Source: Acidothermales bacterium (GTDB lineage Bacteria > Actinomycetota > Actinomycetes > Streptosporangiales > WHST01). From it: a stretch of DNA of 14,327 bases. Shown piece after piece: positions 1 to 5,904 of the stretch. Within the stretch, counting starts at the first letter, position 1. Each line of letters starts with the position of its first letter. The stretch covers positions 1-14,327 of the forward strand of contig JAFMQP010000051.1 in the NCBI GenBank assembly GCA_017354575.1, given 5' to 3'. The position numbers and the translations under genes were made by a program. The notes under the pieces are model-generated. The model was not told where the DNA came from. It did no database searches and saw only the letters and a list, made by a program, of their open reading frames with translations.

Positions 1-1122
1 GACGCTGCCGACTGTGTCGTAGCCCGCTCGGCCGGCGCGTCCCGCGATCTGGTGGAACTCGCGCGCGTGCAGCAACCGCGTCCTCGTCCCGTCGTACTTG
101 GAGAGCCCGGTGAACAGCACCGTGCGGATCGGCACGTTGATGCCGACGCCGAGCGTGTCCGTTCCGCAGACGACCTTGAGCAGGCCGTCCTGGGTGAGCC
201 GCTCGACCAGCCTGCGGTATTTCGGCAGCATGCCGGCGTGGTGGACGCCGATGCCGTGGCGTACCAGGCGCGACAGCGTCTTCCCGAAACCCGCCGTGAA
301 CCGGAAGTTGCCGATCTTCGCGGCGATCGCGTCCTTCTCCGCGCGGGTGCAGACGTTGACGCTCATCAGCGCCTGCGCCCGTTCGATCGCCGCGGCCTGG
401 GTGAAGTGCACGACGTAGACGGGCGCCCGGTGCGTGGTGAGCAGTTCCTCGAGCGTCTCGTGCAGCGGCGTCGTGACGTAGCCGAAGGTGAGGGGAACGG
501 GGCGTTCGGCGGACGTGACGACCGCGGTGGGCCGCCCCGTGCGGCGGGTCAGGTCGGCCTCGAAGAAGGCGACGTCGCCGAGTGTCGCGGACATCAGGAC
601 GAACTGCGCCTGCGGCAGTTCGAGCAGCGGCACCTGCCAGGCCCAGCCGCGGTCGGGGTCGGCGTAGAAGTGGAACTCGTCCATCACGACCTGCCCGACG
701 TCGGCGTCCTCGCCGCCGCGGAGGGCGAGGTTGGCGAGCACCTCGGCGGTGCAACAGACCACCGGCGCGTCCGGGTTCACGCTGGCGTCGCCGGTGAGCA
801 TGCCGACGTTCTCGGCGCCGAAGACGTCGCACAGCGCGAAGAACTTCTCCGACACCAGCGCCTTGATCGGCGCGGTGTAGAACGACCGCCGGCCGGTCGA
901 GAGCGCCGCGAAGTGCGCGCCGGTGGCGACGAGGCTCTTGCCGGAACCCGTCGGCGTACTGAGGATCACGTTCGCGCCGGAGAGGACCTCGATGAGCGCC
1001 TCCTCCTGGTGCGGGTAGAGGCGCAGGCCCCGGGCGGCCGTCCAACGGGTGAACGCGTCGAGGAGGCTGTCGGGATCGGCGTCGGCTCCGTGGAGCCGGG
1101 GCAGCGAGTCGGTGACCGTCAT
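1..1122 (-). CDS. DEAD/DEAH-box RNA helicase, Ski2-like (DUF3516 type), N-terminal part
   Basis: Translating the minus strand from the ATG at 1122 gives 374 uninterrupted residues that run off the window edge, so the C-terminal part is missing. Visible superfamily 2 helicase motifs, in order: PHQEEA around 37-42, Walker A TPTGSGKS 56-63, motif II DEFH 148-151, motif III SAT 178-180, GTDTLGVGINVP 320-331 (motif V) and motif VI QIAGRAGRAG 358-367. Together these indicate an ATP-driven nucleic-acid unwinding enzyme of the Ski2/Mtr4-like group. The spacing and the DEFH variant fit the actinobacterial DUF3516 helicases, which from memory are roughly 800-850 residues, so a bit under half is here. 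The DUF3516 domain itself lies outside the window. The start is supported by a GGAAGGG ribosome-binding site about 5 nt upstream. The gene is divergent from trpS with only 56 bp between starts. Family is secure; the RNA substrate is unknown. A likely role is RNA processing or decay (inference). Confidence 0.9.
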   Translation of the reverse strand, partial: MTVTDSLPRLHGADADPDSLLDAFTRWTAARGLRLYPHQEEALIEVLSGANVILSTPTGSGKSLVATGAHFAALSTGRRSFYTAPIKALVSEKFFALCDVFGAENVGMLTGDASVNPDAPVVCCTAEVLANLALRGGEDADVGQVVMDEFHFYADPDRGWAWQVPLLELPQAQFVLMSATLGDVAFFEADLTRRTGRPTAVVTSAERPVPLTFGYVTTPLHETLEELLTTHRAPVYVVHFTQAAAIERAQALMSVNVCTRAEKDAIAAKIGNFRFTAGFGKTLSRLVRHGIGVHHAGMLPKYRRLVERLTQDGLLKVVCGTDTLGVGINVPIRTVLFTGLSKYDGTRTRLLHAREFHQIAGRAGRAGYDTVGSV

Positions 1123-1164
1123 GTCCCTTCCATGGTCGCAGATCTCGCCGGCGTCTCCGCTCGA

Positions 1165-1170
1165 TAGCAT
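1165..1170 (+). promoter_or_regulatory. -10 element of trpS, leaderless type
   Basis: TAGCAT (TANNNT consensus) ends 8 nt before the trpS ATG, so transcription would begin at or within about 2 nt of the start codon. No usable Shine-Dalgarno sequence precedes the ATG; the only AGG is 3 nt away. No convincing -35 element is seen. Confidence 0.5.
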
Positions 1171-1178
1171 GCAGGCCT

Positions 1179-2195
1179 ATGGCGACGACGAAGCAGAAGG
1201 TGTCCCTCACCGGCATCAAGCCGACGGGTGAGCCGCACCTCGGCAACCTGATCGGGGCGATCCAGCCGGGCCTCGCGCTCGCGGACGAGTACCAGACGAT
1301 GTACTTCATCGCCGACTACCACGCGCTCACGACTGTCCGCGACCCGAAGCTGATGAAGCGCTACACGCGATCGGTCGCCGCCACCTGGGTCGCTGCCGGC
1401 CTCGACACCGAGCGGACCGTCCTCTACCGCCAGTCCGACGTCCCCGAGGTGTTCGAGCTCACCTGGATCATGGCGTGCATGACGCCCAAGGGGCTGATGA
1501 ACCGCGCGCACGCGTACAAGGCCGCCGTCGACCGCAACCGCGAAGCCGGCAGCGATCTCGACGCGGGCGTGAACATGGGCCTGTACAACTACCCGGTGCT
1601 GATGGCCGTCGACATCCTCATCGCCGACGCCGACGTCGTGCCGGTCGGCAACGACCAGGCCCAGCACGTCGAGATCGCGGCGGACATCGCGGGCGCGTTC
1701 AACCACGTCTACGGCGACCGGTTCCGGTTCAAGATCCCGCAGCTCGTCACGCCGTCCGCCGACGCCGGCCGCACGCTGCCCGGCCTGGACGGACGGAAGA
1801 TGAGCAAGTCCTACGACAACACGATCCCGCTGTTCGTGCCGGAGAAGCAGCTGCGCAAGCTGGTCCGCCGCATCGCCACCGACAGCACGCCCGTCGACGC
1901 GCCCAAGGACCCGGACAGCGCGGCCGTGTTCCAGCTGTTCGAGCAGTTCGCCCCGTCGGACGCCGTCGCCGAGACGCGCAAGCGCCTGGAGGCCGGCGGC
2001 ATGGGCTGGGGCGAGCTGAAGGACCAGCTGTTCGAGGTGCTCAACGAGCAGCTCACGCCGTTGCGTGAGCGCTACGAGCAGCTGATGGCCCCCGACAGCG
2101 AGCTGGACGCCATGCTCGCCGCCGGCGGCGCACAGGCCCGCAAGCGCGCCGAGCCGATCCTGGCGGGAGTCCGCAAGGCCATAGGCATCGACTGA
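1179..2195 (+). CDS. trpS: Tryptophanyl-tRNA synthetase
   Basis: Cytoplasmic class I aminoacyl-tRNA synthetase that charges tRNA(Trp) with tryptophan using ATP; 338 aa, normal for the family. The HIGH-equivalent signature is TGIKPTGEPHLGN, residues 11-23 (PHLGN 19-23), and the KMSKS loop is LPGLDGRKMSKSYDN, ending near 214 (KMSKS 207-211). The substrate-pocket histidine segment is ADYHALT, 45-51. The insert NRAHAYKAAVDRN (108-120) and the DGRKMSKSYDN loop resemble Pseudomonas-type TrpRS as I remember it, rather than the usual actinobacterial enzyme with its SGIQPT-type N-terminus. At the position of Gln9 in the Geobacillus enzyme, a tryptophan and indolmycin contact, this protein has Lys14. 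It may therefore be a second or divergent TrpRS (inference). The start is set by a TAGCAT -10 box 8 nt upstream, suggesting a leaderless mRNA. A short palindrome follows the stop codon. Confidence 0.96.
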   Translation: MATTKQKVSLTGIKPTGEPHLGNLIGAIQPGLALADEYQTMYFIADYHALTTVRDPKLMKRYTRSVAATWVAAGLDTERTVLYRQSDVPEVFELTWIMACMTPKGLMNRAHAYKAAVDRNREAGSDLDAGVNMGLYNYPVLMAVDILIADADVVPVGNDQAQHVEIAADIAGAFNHVYGDRFRFKIPQLVTPSADAGRTLPGLDGRKMSKSYDNTIPLFVPEKQLRKLVRRIATDSTPVDAPKDPDSAAVFQLFEQFAPSDAVAETRKRLEAGGMGWGELKDQLFEVLNEQLTPLRERYEQLMAPDSELDAMLAAGGAQARKRAEPILAGVRKAIGID

Positions 2196-2203
2196 CCCGC
2201 CGA

Positions 2204-2219
2204 GTCCCAGCCCTGGGAC
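2204..2219. terminator. Candidate bidirectional terminator between trpS and brkB
   Basis: Perfect inverted repeat GTCCCAG-CC-CTGGGAC (6 bp with a 4-nt loop if folded sensibly) placed 8 bp after the trpS stop and 17 bp before the end of the convergent brkB gene. It has no T-tract, which is common for proposed actinobacterial terminators. The stem is short, so termination is an inference from position. Confidence 0.4.
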
Positions 2220-2236
2220 CGCCCCTGTCCGCCCGG

Positions 2237-3211
2237 TCAGGTCACCGTGCCCGGCTTCCTCCTGCTCTTCTTGAACTTCCTGGTGTCGCGGGGAGTGGCG
2301 AACGGTTCCTGGTCCGCCGGGTGGCCGGCCTCGATGGCGCGCGCCCGCGGCAGTTCCGCGGCGAGCTCGACGCCCAGAAGGATCGCGATGTTAGAGATCC
2401 ACAGCCAGATCAGGAAGATCACGACGCCCGCGAGCGCGCCGTAGGTCTTGTTGTAGTGCGCGAAGTTGGCGATGTAGAAGCCGAACGCGGCCGATGCCAG
2501 GATCCACGTCACCACGCCGACCGCGCTGCCCGGCGTCACCCAGCGGAAGCCGGGGTGCTTCACGTTCGGCGCGGCCCAGTAGAGCAGGGCGAAGACGGAG
2601 AGGACGATCAGGAGGAGCACCGGCCACTTCGCGATGTTCCACACCAACACGGCCTCGCTGCCGAGGCCGAGCGCCTGACCCGCCTTGGCGGCGAGCGAGC
2701 CGGTGAACACCACGGCGAGGGCACTGACGGCGAGCAGCACGACGACGGCCGCGGTGACGCCGATGCGCACCGGCAGGGTCTTCCAGATCGGGCGTCCCTC
2801 CGGCATCTCGTAGACGGCGTTCGACGCCCGCATGAACGCCGCCACGTATCCGGACGCCGACCACAACGCGACCGCGATGCCGATGACGAACGCGATGCTC
2901 GCGCTGCTCTGGTTGCCCTGCAGGCTCCGGACGATCGTGGTCAGCAGCTGCTTCGCCGGCCCCGGCGCGATGCCGCCGAGGTTGTCGAGCAGCGACTGCG
3001 TCGCGTTGCTGCTCACCAGACCGAGCGTCGAGACCAGCGCCAGGATCGCCGGGAAGATGGACAGCACGGCGTAGTACGTCAGCGCGGCGGCCCAGTCCGT
3101 GAGGTTGTCGGCCTTGAACGCGACGACGGCTCGCTTCAGCACCTGCCACCAGGACCGTTTGCCGAGGTCGGTCGGCGCGTCCGGCGCGTTCGCCTCCATA
3201 GGTGATGCCAC
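2237..3211 (-). CDS. YihY/virulence factor BrkB family inner-membrane protein
   Basis: 324-aa polytopic membrane protein of the YihY/BrkB family (once misnamed ribonuclease BN). Six hydrophobic segments are visible at about 42-66, 104-127, 148-172, 189-212, 228-250 and 258-282, with typical family features: DWAAALTYYAVLSIFP near 39-54, a long extracytoplasmic loop after TM1, and the IWLWISNIAILLGVELAAE segment at 268-286. The N-terminus is short and the C-terminal tail (about 308-320) is strongly basic (RKFKKSRRK), consistent with a cytoplasmic end. The molecular function of the family is not established; transport or export roles have been proposed. The GTG start at 3211 is chosen because GGGGAGGA lies 9 nt upstream; an in-frame ATG at 3199 is the alternative. 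The gene is convergent with trpS and 66 bp downstream of the oxidoreductase on the same strand, with a hairpin between them. Confidence 0.9.
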   Translation of the reverse strand: MASPMEANAPDAPTDLGKRSWWQVLKRAVVAFKADNLTDWAAALTYYAVLSIFPAILALVSTLGLVSSNATQSLLDNLGGIAPGPAKQLLTTIVRSLQGNQSSASIAFVIGIAVALWSASGYVAAFMRASNAVYEMPEGRPIWKTLPVRIGVTAAVVVLLAVSALAVVFTGSLAAKAGQALGLGSEAVLVWNIAKWPVLLLIVLSVFALLYWAAPNVKHPGFRWVTPGSAVGVVTWILASAAFGFYIANFAHYNKTYGALAGVVIFLIWLWISNIAILLGVELAAELPRARAIEAGHPADQEPFATPRDTRKFKKSRRKPGTVT

Positions 3212-3225
3212 CGCGATCGTTCCTC

Positions 3226-3263
3226 CCCGTCCCGTGGTGAGTACCTCTGGTACCCGGGACGGG
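3226..3263 (-). terminator. Strong hairpin between oxidoreductase stop and brkB start
   Basis: On the plus strand CCCGTCCCG (3226-3234) pairs perfectly with CGGGACGGG (3255-3263), a 9-bp G/C-rich stem. An inner hairpin, GTACC-TCT-GGTAC (3241-3253), is nested inside. It starts 14 nt after the oxidoreductase stop on the minus strand, and its distal arm overlaps the brkB ribosome-binding site (3221-3228). There is no T-run. It could be a terminator of the oxidoreductase transcript or a structure limiting brkB translation from read-through RNA. Confidence 0.5.
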
Positions 3264-3277
3264 CGACGTCATTCATG

Positions 3278-4246
3278 TCAGGGGACGACAAGCACCTTGC
3301 CGACCGCGCCGCCCTCCACCGCGTCGTGCGCATCGGCGACCTGGTCGAGGCCGAAGCGGGTGACCGGCAGCTCGCTCAGCGCGCCGTCGCGCACCGCGTC
3401 GGCGACCCGACCGACCGCCGCCGCGAGCTCTGCGGGCGGGACGAGATAGAGCAGGACGAAGCGCAGCGTCACGTTGGCGGTCATCAGGCGGCGTACCGGC
3501 AGCGCGGGGTCCTGTGGCGTGGCGGCGTATGTGGTGATCACCGTGTTGGGCGCCGAGAGCGCGAGGTCGAGGTCCAGGTTGGCCCCGAGGTCCACCTCGA
3601 CGACCCGGTCCACCGTGGGGGCGTACGCCTTGACCTGGTCGACCACGTCCCGGTCGCGGTAGTTGACCACGAGGTCGGCGCCCGCTGTCCTGGCGAGTTC
3701 CGCCTTCTCCGCCGAGCTGACGGTGGTGACGACCCGGGCGCCCGCATGCTTGGCCAGCTCGATCGCGTAATGCCCCACCGCGCCCGCGCCACCGGCGACG
3801 AGCACCGTCGCGCCGGACAGCCGGCCCCGGTCGCCGAGGCAGTACGCGGCCGTGACGGCCGGAATGCCGAGGCTGGCCCCGAGCTCGAAGGACGCTCCCG
3901 CGGGAAGCGCGACCGCCCGCTCGGCCTTCAGCACCGAGTACTCGGCGGCGGTGCCCCAGCGATTCTGGAACGCGGCGAACACCAGCCATACGCGCTGACC
4001 CACCCGCGCGGCGTCCACGCCGTCGCCGACCGCGTCGATGACGCCGGCGCCGTCCTGGTTCGGCACCTGGAACCCGTCGATCGCGACCGGGGTGAGCCCG
4101 GAGCGTGCCTTCCAGTCGGTGGGGTTCACCCCGGACGCCGAGATGCGTACCCGTACCTCGCCGGGCCCGGGCTCCGGCGTGTCCACATCCTCGACCCGCA
4201 GTACCTCTCCTGCCGGGCCGGTACGTTCGTACACTGCGGCTTTCAT
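3278..4246 (-). CDS. Zinc-independent NADP-dependent oxidoreductase (MDR family, quinone reductase-like)
   Basis: 322-aa medium-chain dehydrogenase/reductase. The N-terminal GroES-like domain begins MKAAVYERTGP and contains GVNPTDWKARSG (39-50) and the PNQDGAGVIDAVG segment (62-74). The Rossmann nucleotide-binding motif is VLVAGGAGAVGHYAIELAK (148-166; AGGAGAVG 151-158). It lacks the cysteine-rich structural-zinc lobe and catalytic zinc ligands of alcohol dehydrogenases, so it belongs with the QOR-type enzymes that use NADPH to reduce quinones or enones in the cytoplasm (family knowledge; substrate unknown). The ATG at 4246 has a strong AGAAGGAG site about 6 nt upstream. It is followed on the same strand by brkB after 66 bp containing a hairpin, and preceded by the hydrolase gene, whose stop lies 90 bp upstream, so it probably has its own promoter. 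Family assignment is firm, exact activity is not. Confidence 0.93.
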   Translation of the reverse strand: MKAAVYERTGPAGEVLRVEDVDTPEPGPGEVRVRISASGVNPTDWKARSGLTPVAIDGFQVPNQDGAGVIDAVGDGVDAARVGQRVWLVFAAFQNRWGTAAEYSVLKAERAVALPAGASFELGASLGIPAVTAAYCLGDRGRLSGATVLVAGGAGAVGHYAIELAKHAGARVVTTVSSAEKAELARTAGADLVVNYRDRDVVDQVKAYAPTVDRVVEVDLGANLDLDLALSAPNTVITTYAATPQDPALPVRRLMTANVTLRFVLLYLVPPAELAAAVGRVADAVRDGALSELPVTRFGLDQVADAHDAVEGGAVGKVLVVP

Positions 4247-4336
4247 CGCACTCCTTCTCGGACGGAGGTGACCTGTCTACCACCCCCGCTGTGAACGACC
4301 CGGACGTGTCAGTGGCGTGGGTCTGAGCGCGGGAGT

Positions 4337-5233
4337 TCACCGGGTGACGAACTGGGTGACTGTCGCGGCGACGTCGGGGTCGCGGAGGATGCGACGGTGA
4401 CCCAGTCCTTCGGTGGCCACGAACCACGCGCCCGGCCACGTCTTTGCCAGCTGCTCGCCCTGCGTGAACGGGGCTTCCTTGTCGTCCACGTCGTGCACGA
4501 CAAGAAGTGGCGGGCGTTCGATCCGCTCCATCAGGTTCGCGATGACGAAGTCGCGTATCGGTCGGCGCTCCCGGCGCTCCAGGTGTCGCGTCAGCGAGCG
4601 CCGCACCCGCGGGCCGAACCCGAGCGCCGCGGCGAAGGCGTCCATCCGGGTGAACGGGTCGACCGCGGGCGCGACGAGCACCAGCTTCGGCGTGCTGAGC
4701 CCGTCGTCGAGCGCGAGCGCCGTCGTCACGCCGCCGAGCGAGTGCGCCACGATACCCGCCGGCGAACCGTGTTCGGTGACCGTCGCGGTGAGCGCGTGCA
4801 TGAGCTCCGCCGCGGTGCAGCGTCCCGGGCCCAGGGCGCCGGCGTCGGACTCGCCGTGACTCGGCGCGTCGAAGGCCACCACCCGGTGTCCCCCGGCCAC
4901 CAGTGGGCGGACGAACGATCCGAGCTGTCCGCGCCAACCGCCCCAGCCGTGCACGAGGTACACGGGGGCGGCGTCGGCGGGTCCCCAGGACTCGGCCACC
5001 AGCTGTTGCCCCGCCGGCATCGTCACTTCGGACCGGACGCTCGGCAGGTCAGGACGGTCGTCGCGGCGATGGCCGCCGGCGGGCAGCGCGTACCACAGCC
5101 GGGCCGCCCATAGGCCACCCAGCCAGGGCGCGGCGCGTTCGAGCACCGTGAACGCCGCGTGGAGGACGCGATGCGGCGGGATCATCGACCGAACGATCGT
5201 GCTTTTCCGAGGTGCTTCCAGGGCCATGGACAT
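4337..5233 (-). CDS. Alpha/beta-fold hydrolase
   Basis: 298-aa cytoplasmic alpha/beta hydrolase with a complete visible catalytic set: oxyanion loop HGWGG 95-99, nucleophile elbow AHSLGG 163-168 (Ser165), acidic region VHDVDDKEAPF 246-256 (Asp248 or Asp251), and histidine loop EGLGHRRIL 275-283 (His279). Substrate is unknown; family members include esterases, lipases and C-C hydrolases. The ATG at 5233 is favoured by AGGAGAG with a 4-nt gap. A second ATG in the same frame at 5185 (Met17, MIPPHRVLHA) is plausible, because residues 1-16 look like a poorly conserved extension and a palindromic operator-like site (5190-5202) lies just upstream of it. The gene follows tetR on the same strand with a 23-bp gap and is probably co-transcribed with and controlled by it. 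There is no signal peptide; the hydrophobic patch at about 37-50 is short. Confidence 0.9.
   Translation of the reverse strand: MSMALEAPRKSTIVRSMIPPHRVLHAAFTVLERAAPWLGGLWAARLWYALPAGGHRRDDRPDLPSVRSEVTMPAGQQLVAESWGPADAAPVYLVHGWGGWRGQLGSFVRPLVAGGHRVVAFDAPSHGESDAGALGPGRCTAAELMHALTATVTEHGSPAGIVAHSLGGVTTALALDDGLSTPKLVLVAPAVDPFTRMDAFAAALGFGPRVRRSLTRHLERRERRPIRDFVIANLMERIERPPLLVVHDVDDKEAPFTQGEQLAKTWPGAWFVATEGLGHRRILRDPDVAATVTQFVTR
5190..5202 (+). promoter_or_regulatory. Operator-like site B (13-bp sequence shared with tetR promoter)
   Basis: CGAACGATCGTGC, with the perfect palindrome ACGATCGT at 5193-5200, is identical to the site at 5857-5869 read on the other strand. It lies within codons 11-15 of the hydrolase as annotated, or 5 bp upstream of the alternative start at 5185. 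Proposed second binding site of the neighbouring TetR regulator. Confidence 0.45.
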
Positions 5234-5256
5234 CTGGCTCTCCTGTCATCGAGCGG

Positions 5257-5844
5257 TCAGGTACGGATGGCGTCGAGTAGTGCGTCGAACGCGACGCGGG
5301 TGCGGCGCTCCGCCGCCGGGTCGTCGAGCAGCCGGTCGGTGAGATAGAACACGAGCAGCACGCCGTACATGTCGTGTGCGAACTGCTCGGCATCGGTGTC
5401 GGCGCGCAGGTGGCCCGCGGAGACACCGGTGCGACACACCTGCGCGATCGTGTCGAGCATGTCCTGGTGGTTCTCGGCCAGCCGGTCGCGCAGGCGCCCG
5501 GGTTGCTCGTCGAACTCGGTGGCCGCCTTGACGAACAGGCACACGCCGGGAATGCGCTTGCTGCCGTACGTGAGCCAGCGTTCGAACAGCTCGCGTAGCC
5601 GTGGCTCGCCGCGCGGCGCGGCGAGCGCCGGTCGGAGTACCAGGTCGGTGAACGTCTCCCTGGCCCGCTCCAGGACGGCCAGCTGCAGCGCCTCCTTGGA
5701 GCGGAAGTGCGCGAACAGACCGCTCTTCGACATCCGCCTGCGCTCGGCGAGTGCGCCGATGGTCAGCCCACCGAGGCCGACCGAGAACGCCACCTCGACG
5801 CCGGTGTCGAGAATGGCGTCGCGGGTCTGTACGCCCTTGTCCAC
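5257..5844 (-). CDS. TetR/AcrR family transcriptional regulator
   Basis: 195-aa one-component repressor-type protein. The N-terminal DNA-binding domain is typical: TRDAILDTGVEVAFSVGLGG (7-26), followed by the helix-turn-helix LTIGALAERRRMSKSGLFAHFRSKE (about 27-51). The C-terminal ligand/dimer domain contains VCLFVKAATEFDEQPGRLRD (101-120), a signature seen in the TetR_C_13-like group. The inducing ligand is unknown. It is a probable operon partner and regulator of the hydrolase that starts 23 bp downstream. The GTG at 5844 is chosen because a -10-like GATACT ends 6 nt upstream, implying a leaderless transcript; no Shine-Dalgarno sequence is present. A 13-bp palindromic site (5857-5869) abuts this -10, as expected for autorepression (inference). 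glnA lies 60 bp upstream on the same strand. Confidence 0.93.
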   Translation of the reverse strand: MDKGVQTRDAILDTGVEVAFSVGLGGLTIGALAERRRMSKSGLFAHFRSKEALQLAVLERARETFTDLVLRPALAAPRGEPRLRELFERWLTYGSKRIPGVCLFVKAATEFDEQPGRLRDRLAENHQDMLDTIAQVCRTGVSAGHLRADTDAEQFAHDMYGVLLVFYLTDRLLDDPAAERRTRVAFDALLDAIRT

Positions 5845-5850
5845 CCGGCC

Positions 5851-5856
5851 AGTATC
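5851..5856 (-). promoter_or_regulatory. -10-like element of tetR
   Basis: Read on the minus strand this is GATACT, 4 of 6 matches to TATAAT and only the first base away from TANNNT. It is placed exactly 6 nt before the GTG start, so the G of GTG would be +1. It is a weaker match than the other -10 elements in the window. Confidence 0.35.
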
Positions 5857-5869
5857 GCACGATCGTTCG
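5857..5869 (-). promoter_or_regulatory. Operator-like site A in the tetR promoter
   Basis: The minus strand reads CGAACGATCGTGC, built on the perfect palindrome ACGATCGT (5859-5866), directly adjacent to the tetR -10 element and 13 bp from the start codon. A protein bound here would block RNA polymerase. The identical 13-mer recurs at 5190-5202 in inverted orientation near the hydrolase start. Likely target of the TetR protein itself. Confidence 0.55.
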
Positions 5870-5874
5870 TTACT

Positions 5875-5889
5875 GACCAGGCCGTGGTC
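5875..5889 (-). terminator. Weak hairpin after glnA
   Basis: GACCA-GGCCG-TGGTC, a 5-bp stem with a 5-nt loop, sits 15 bp downstream of the glnA stop and before the tetR promoter. It could end the glnA transcript, but the stem is short and has no T-tract. Confidence 0.25.
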
Positions 5890-5904
5890 GAGCCGTGAGT
5901 TCGC

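Noticed and set aside
52..1167. 371-aa open frame on the plus strand
   Set aside because: It is the complement of the helicase gene, low in complexity (rich in Arg, Glu, Val), and without recognisable motifs; the minus strand shows all helicase motifs in order.
4247..4336. Search for a promoter or operator in the gap between hydrolase and oxidoreductase
   Set aside because: Only the oxidoreductase ribosome site is convincing; TAGACA lacks a matching -35 and imperfect inverted repeats have several mismatches.
3273..4937. 554-aa open frame on the minus strand
   Set aside because: It is a shifted frame across the oxidoreductase and hydrolase genes, made of Arg/Gly/Ala-rich sequence with no motif.
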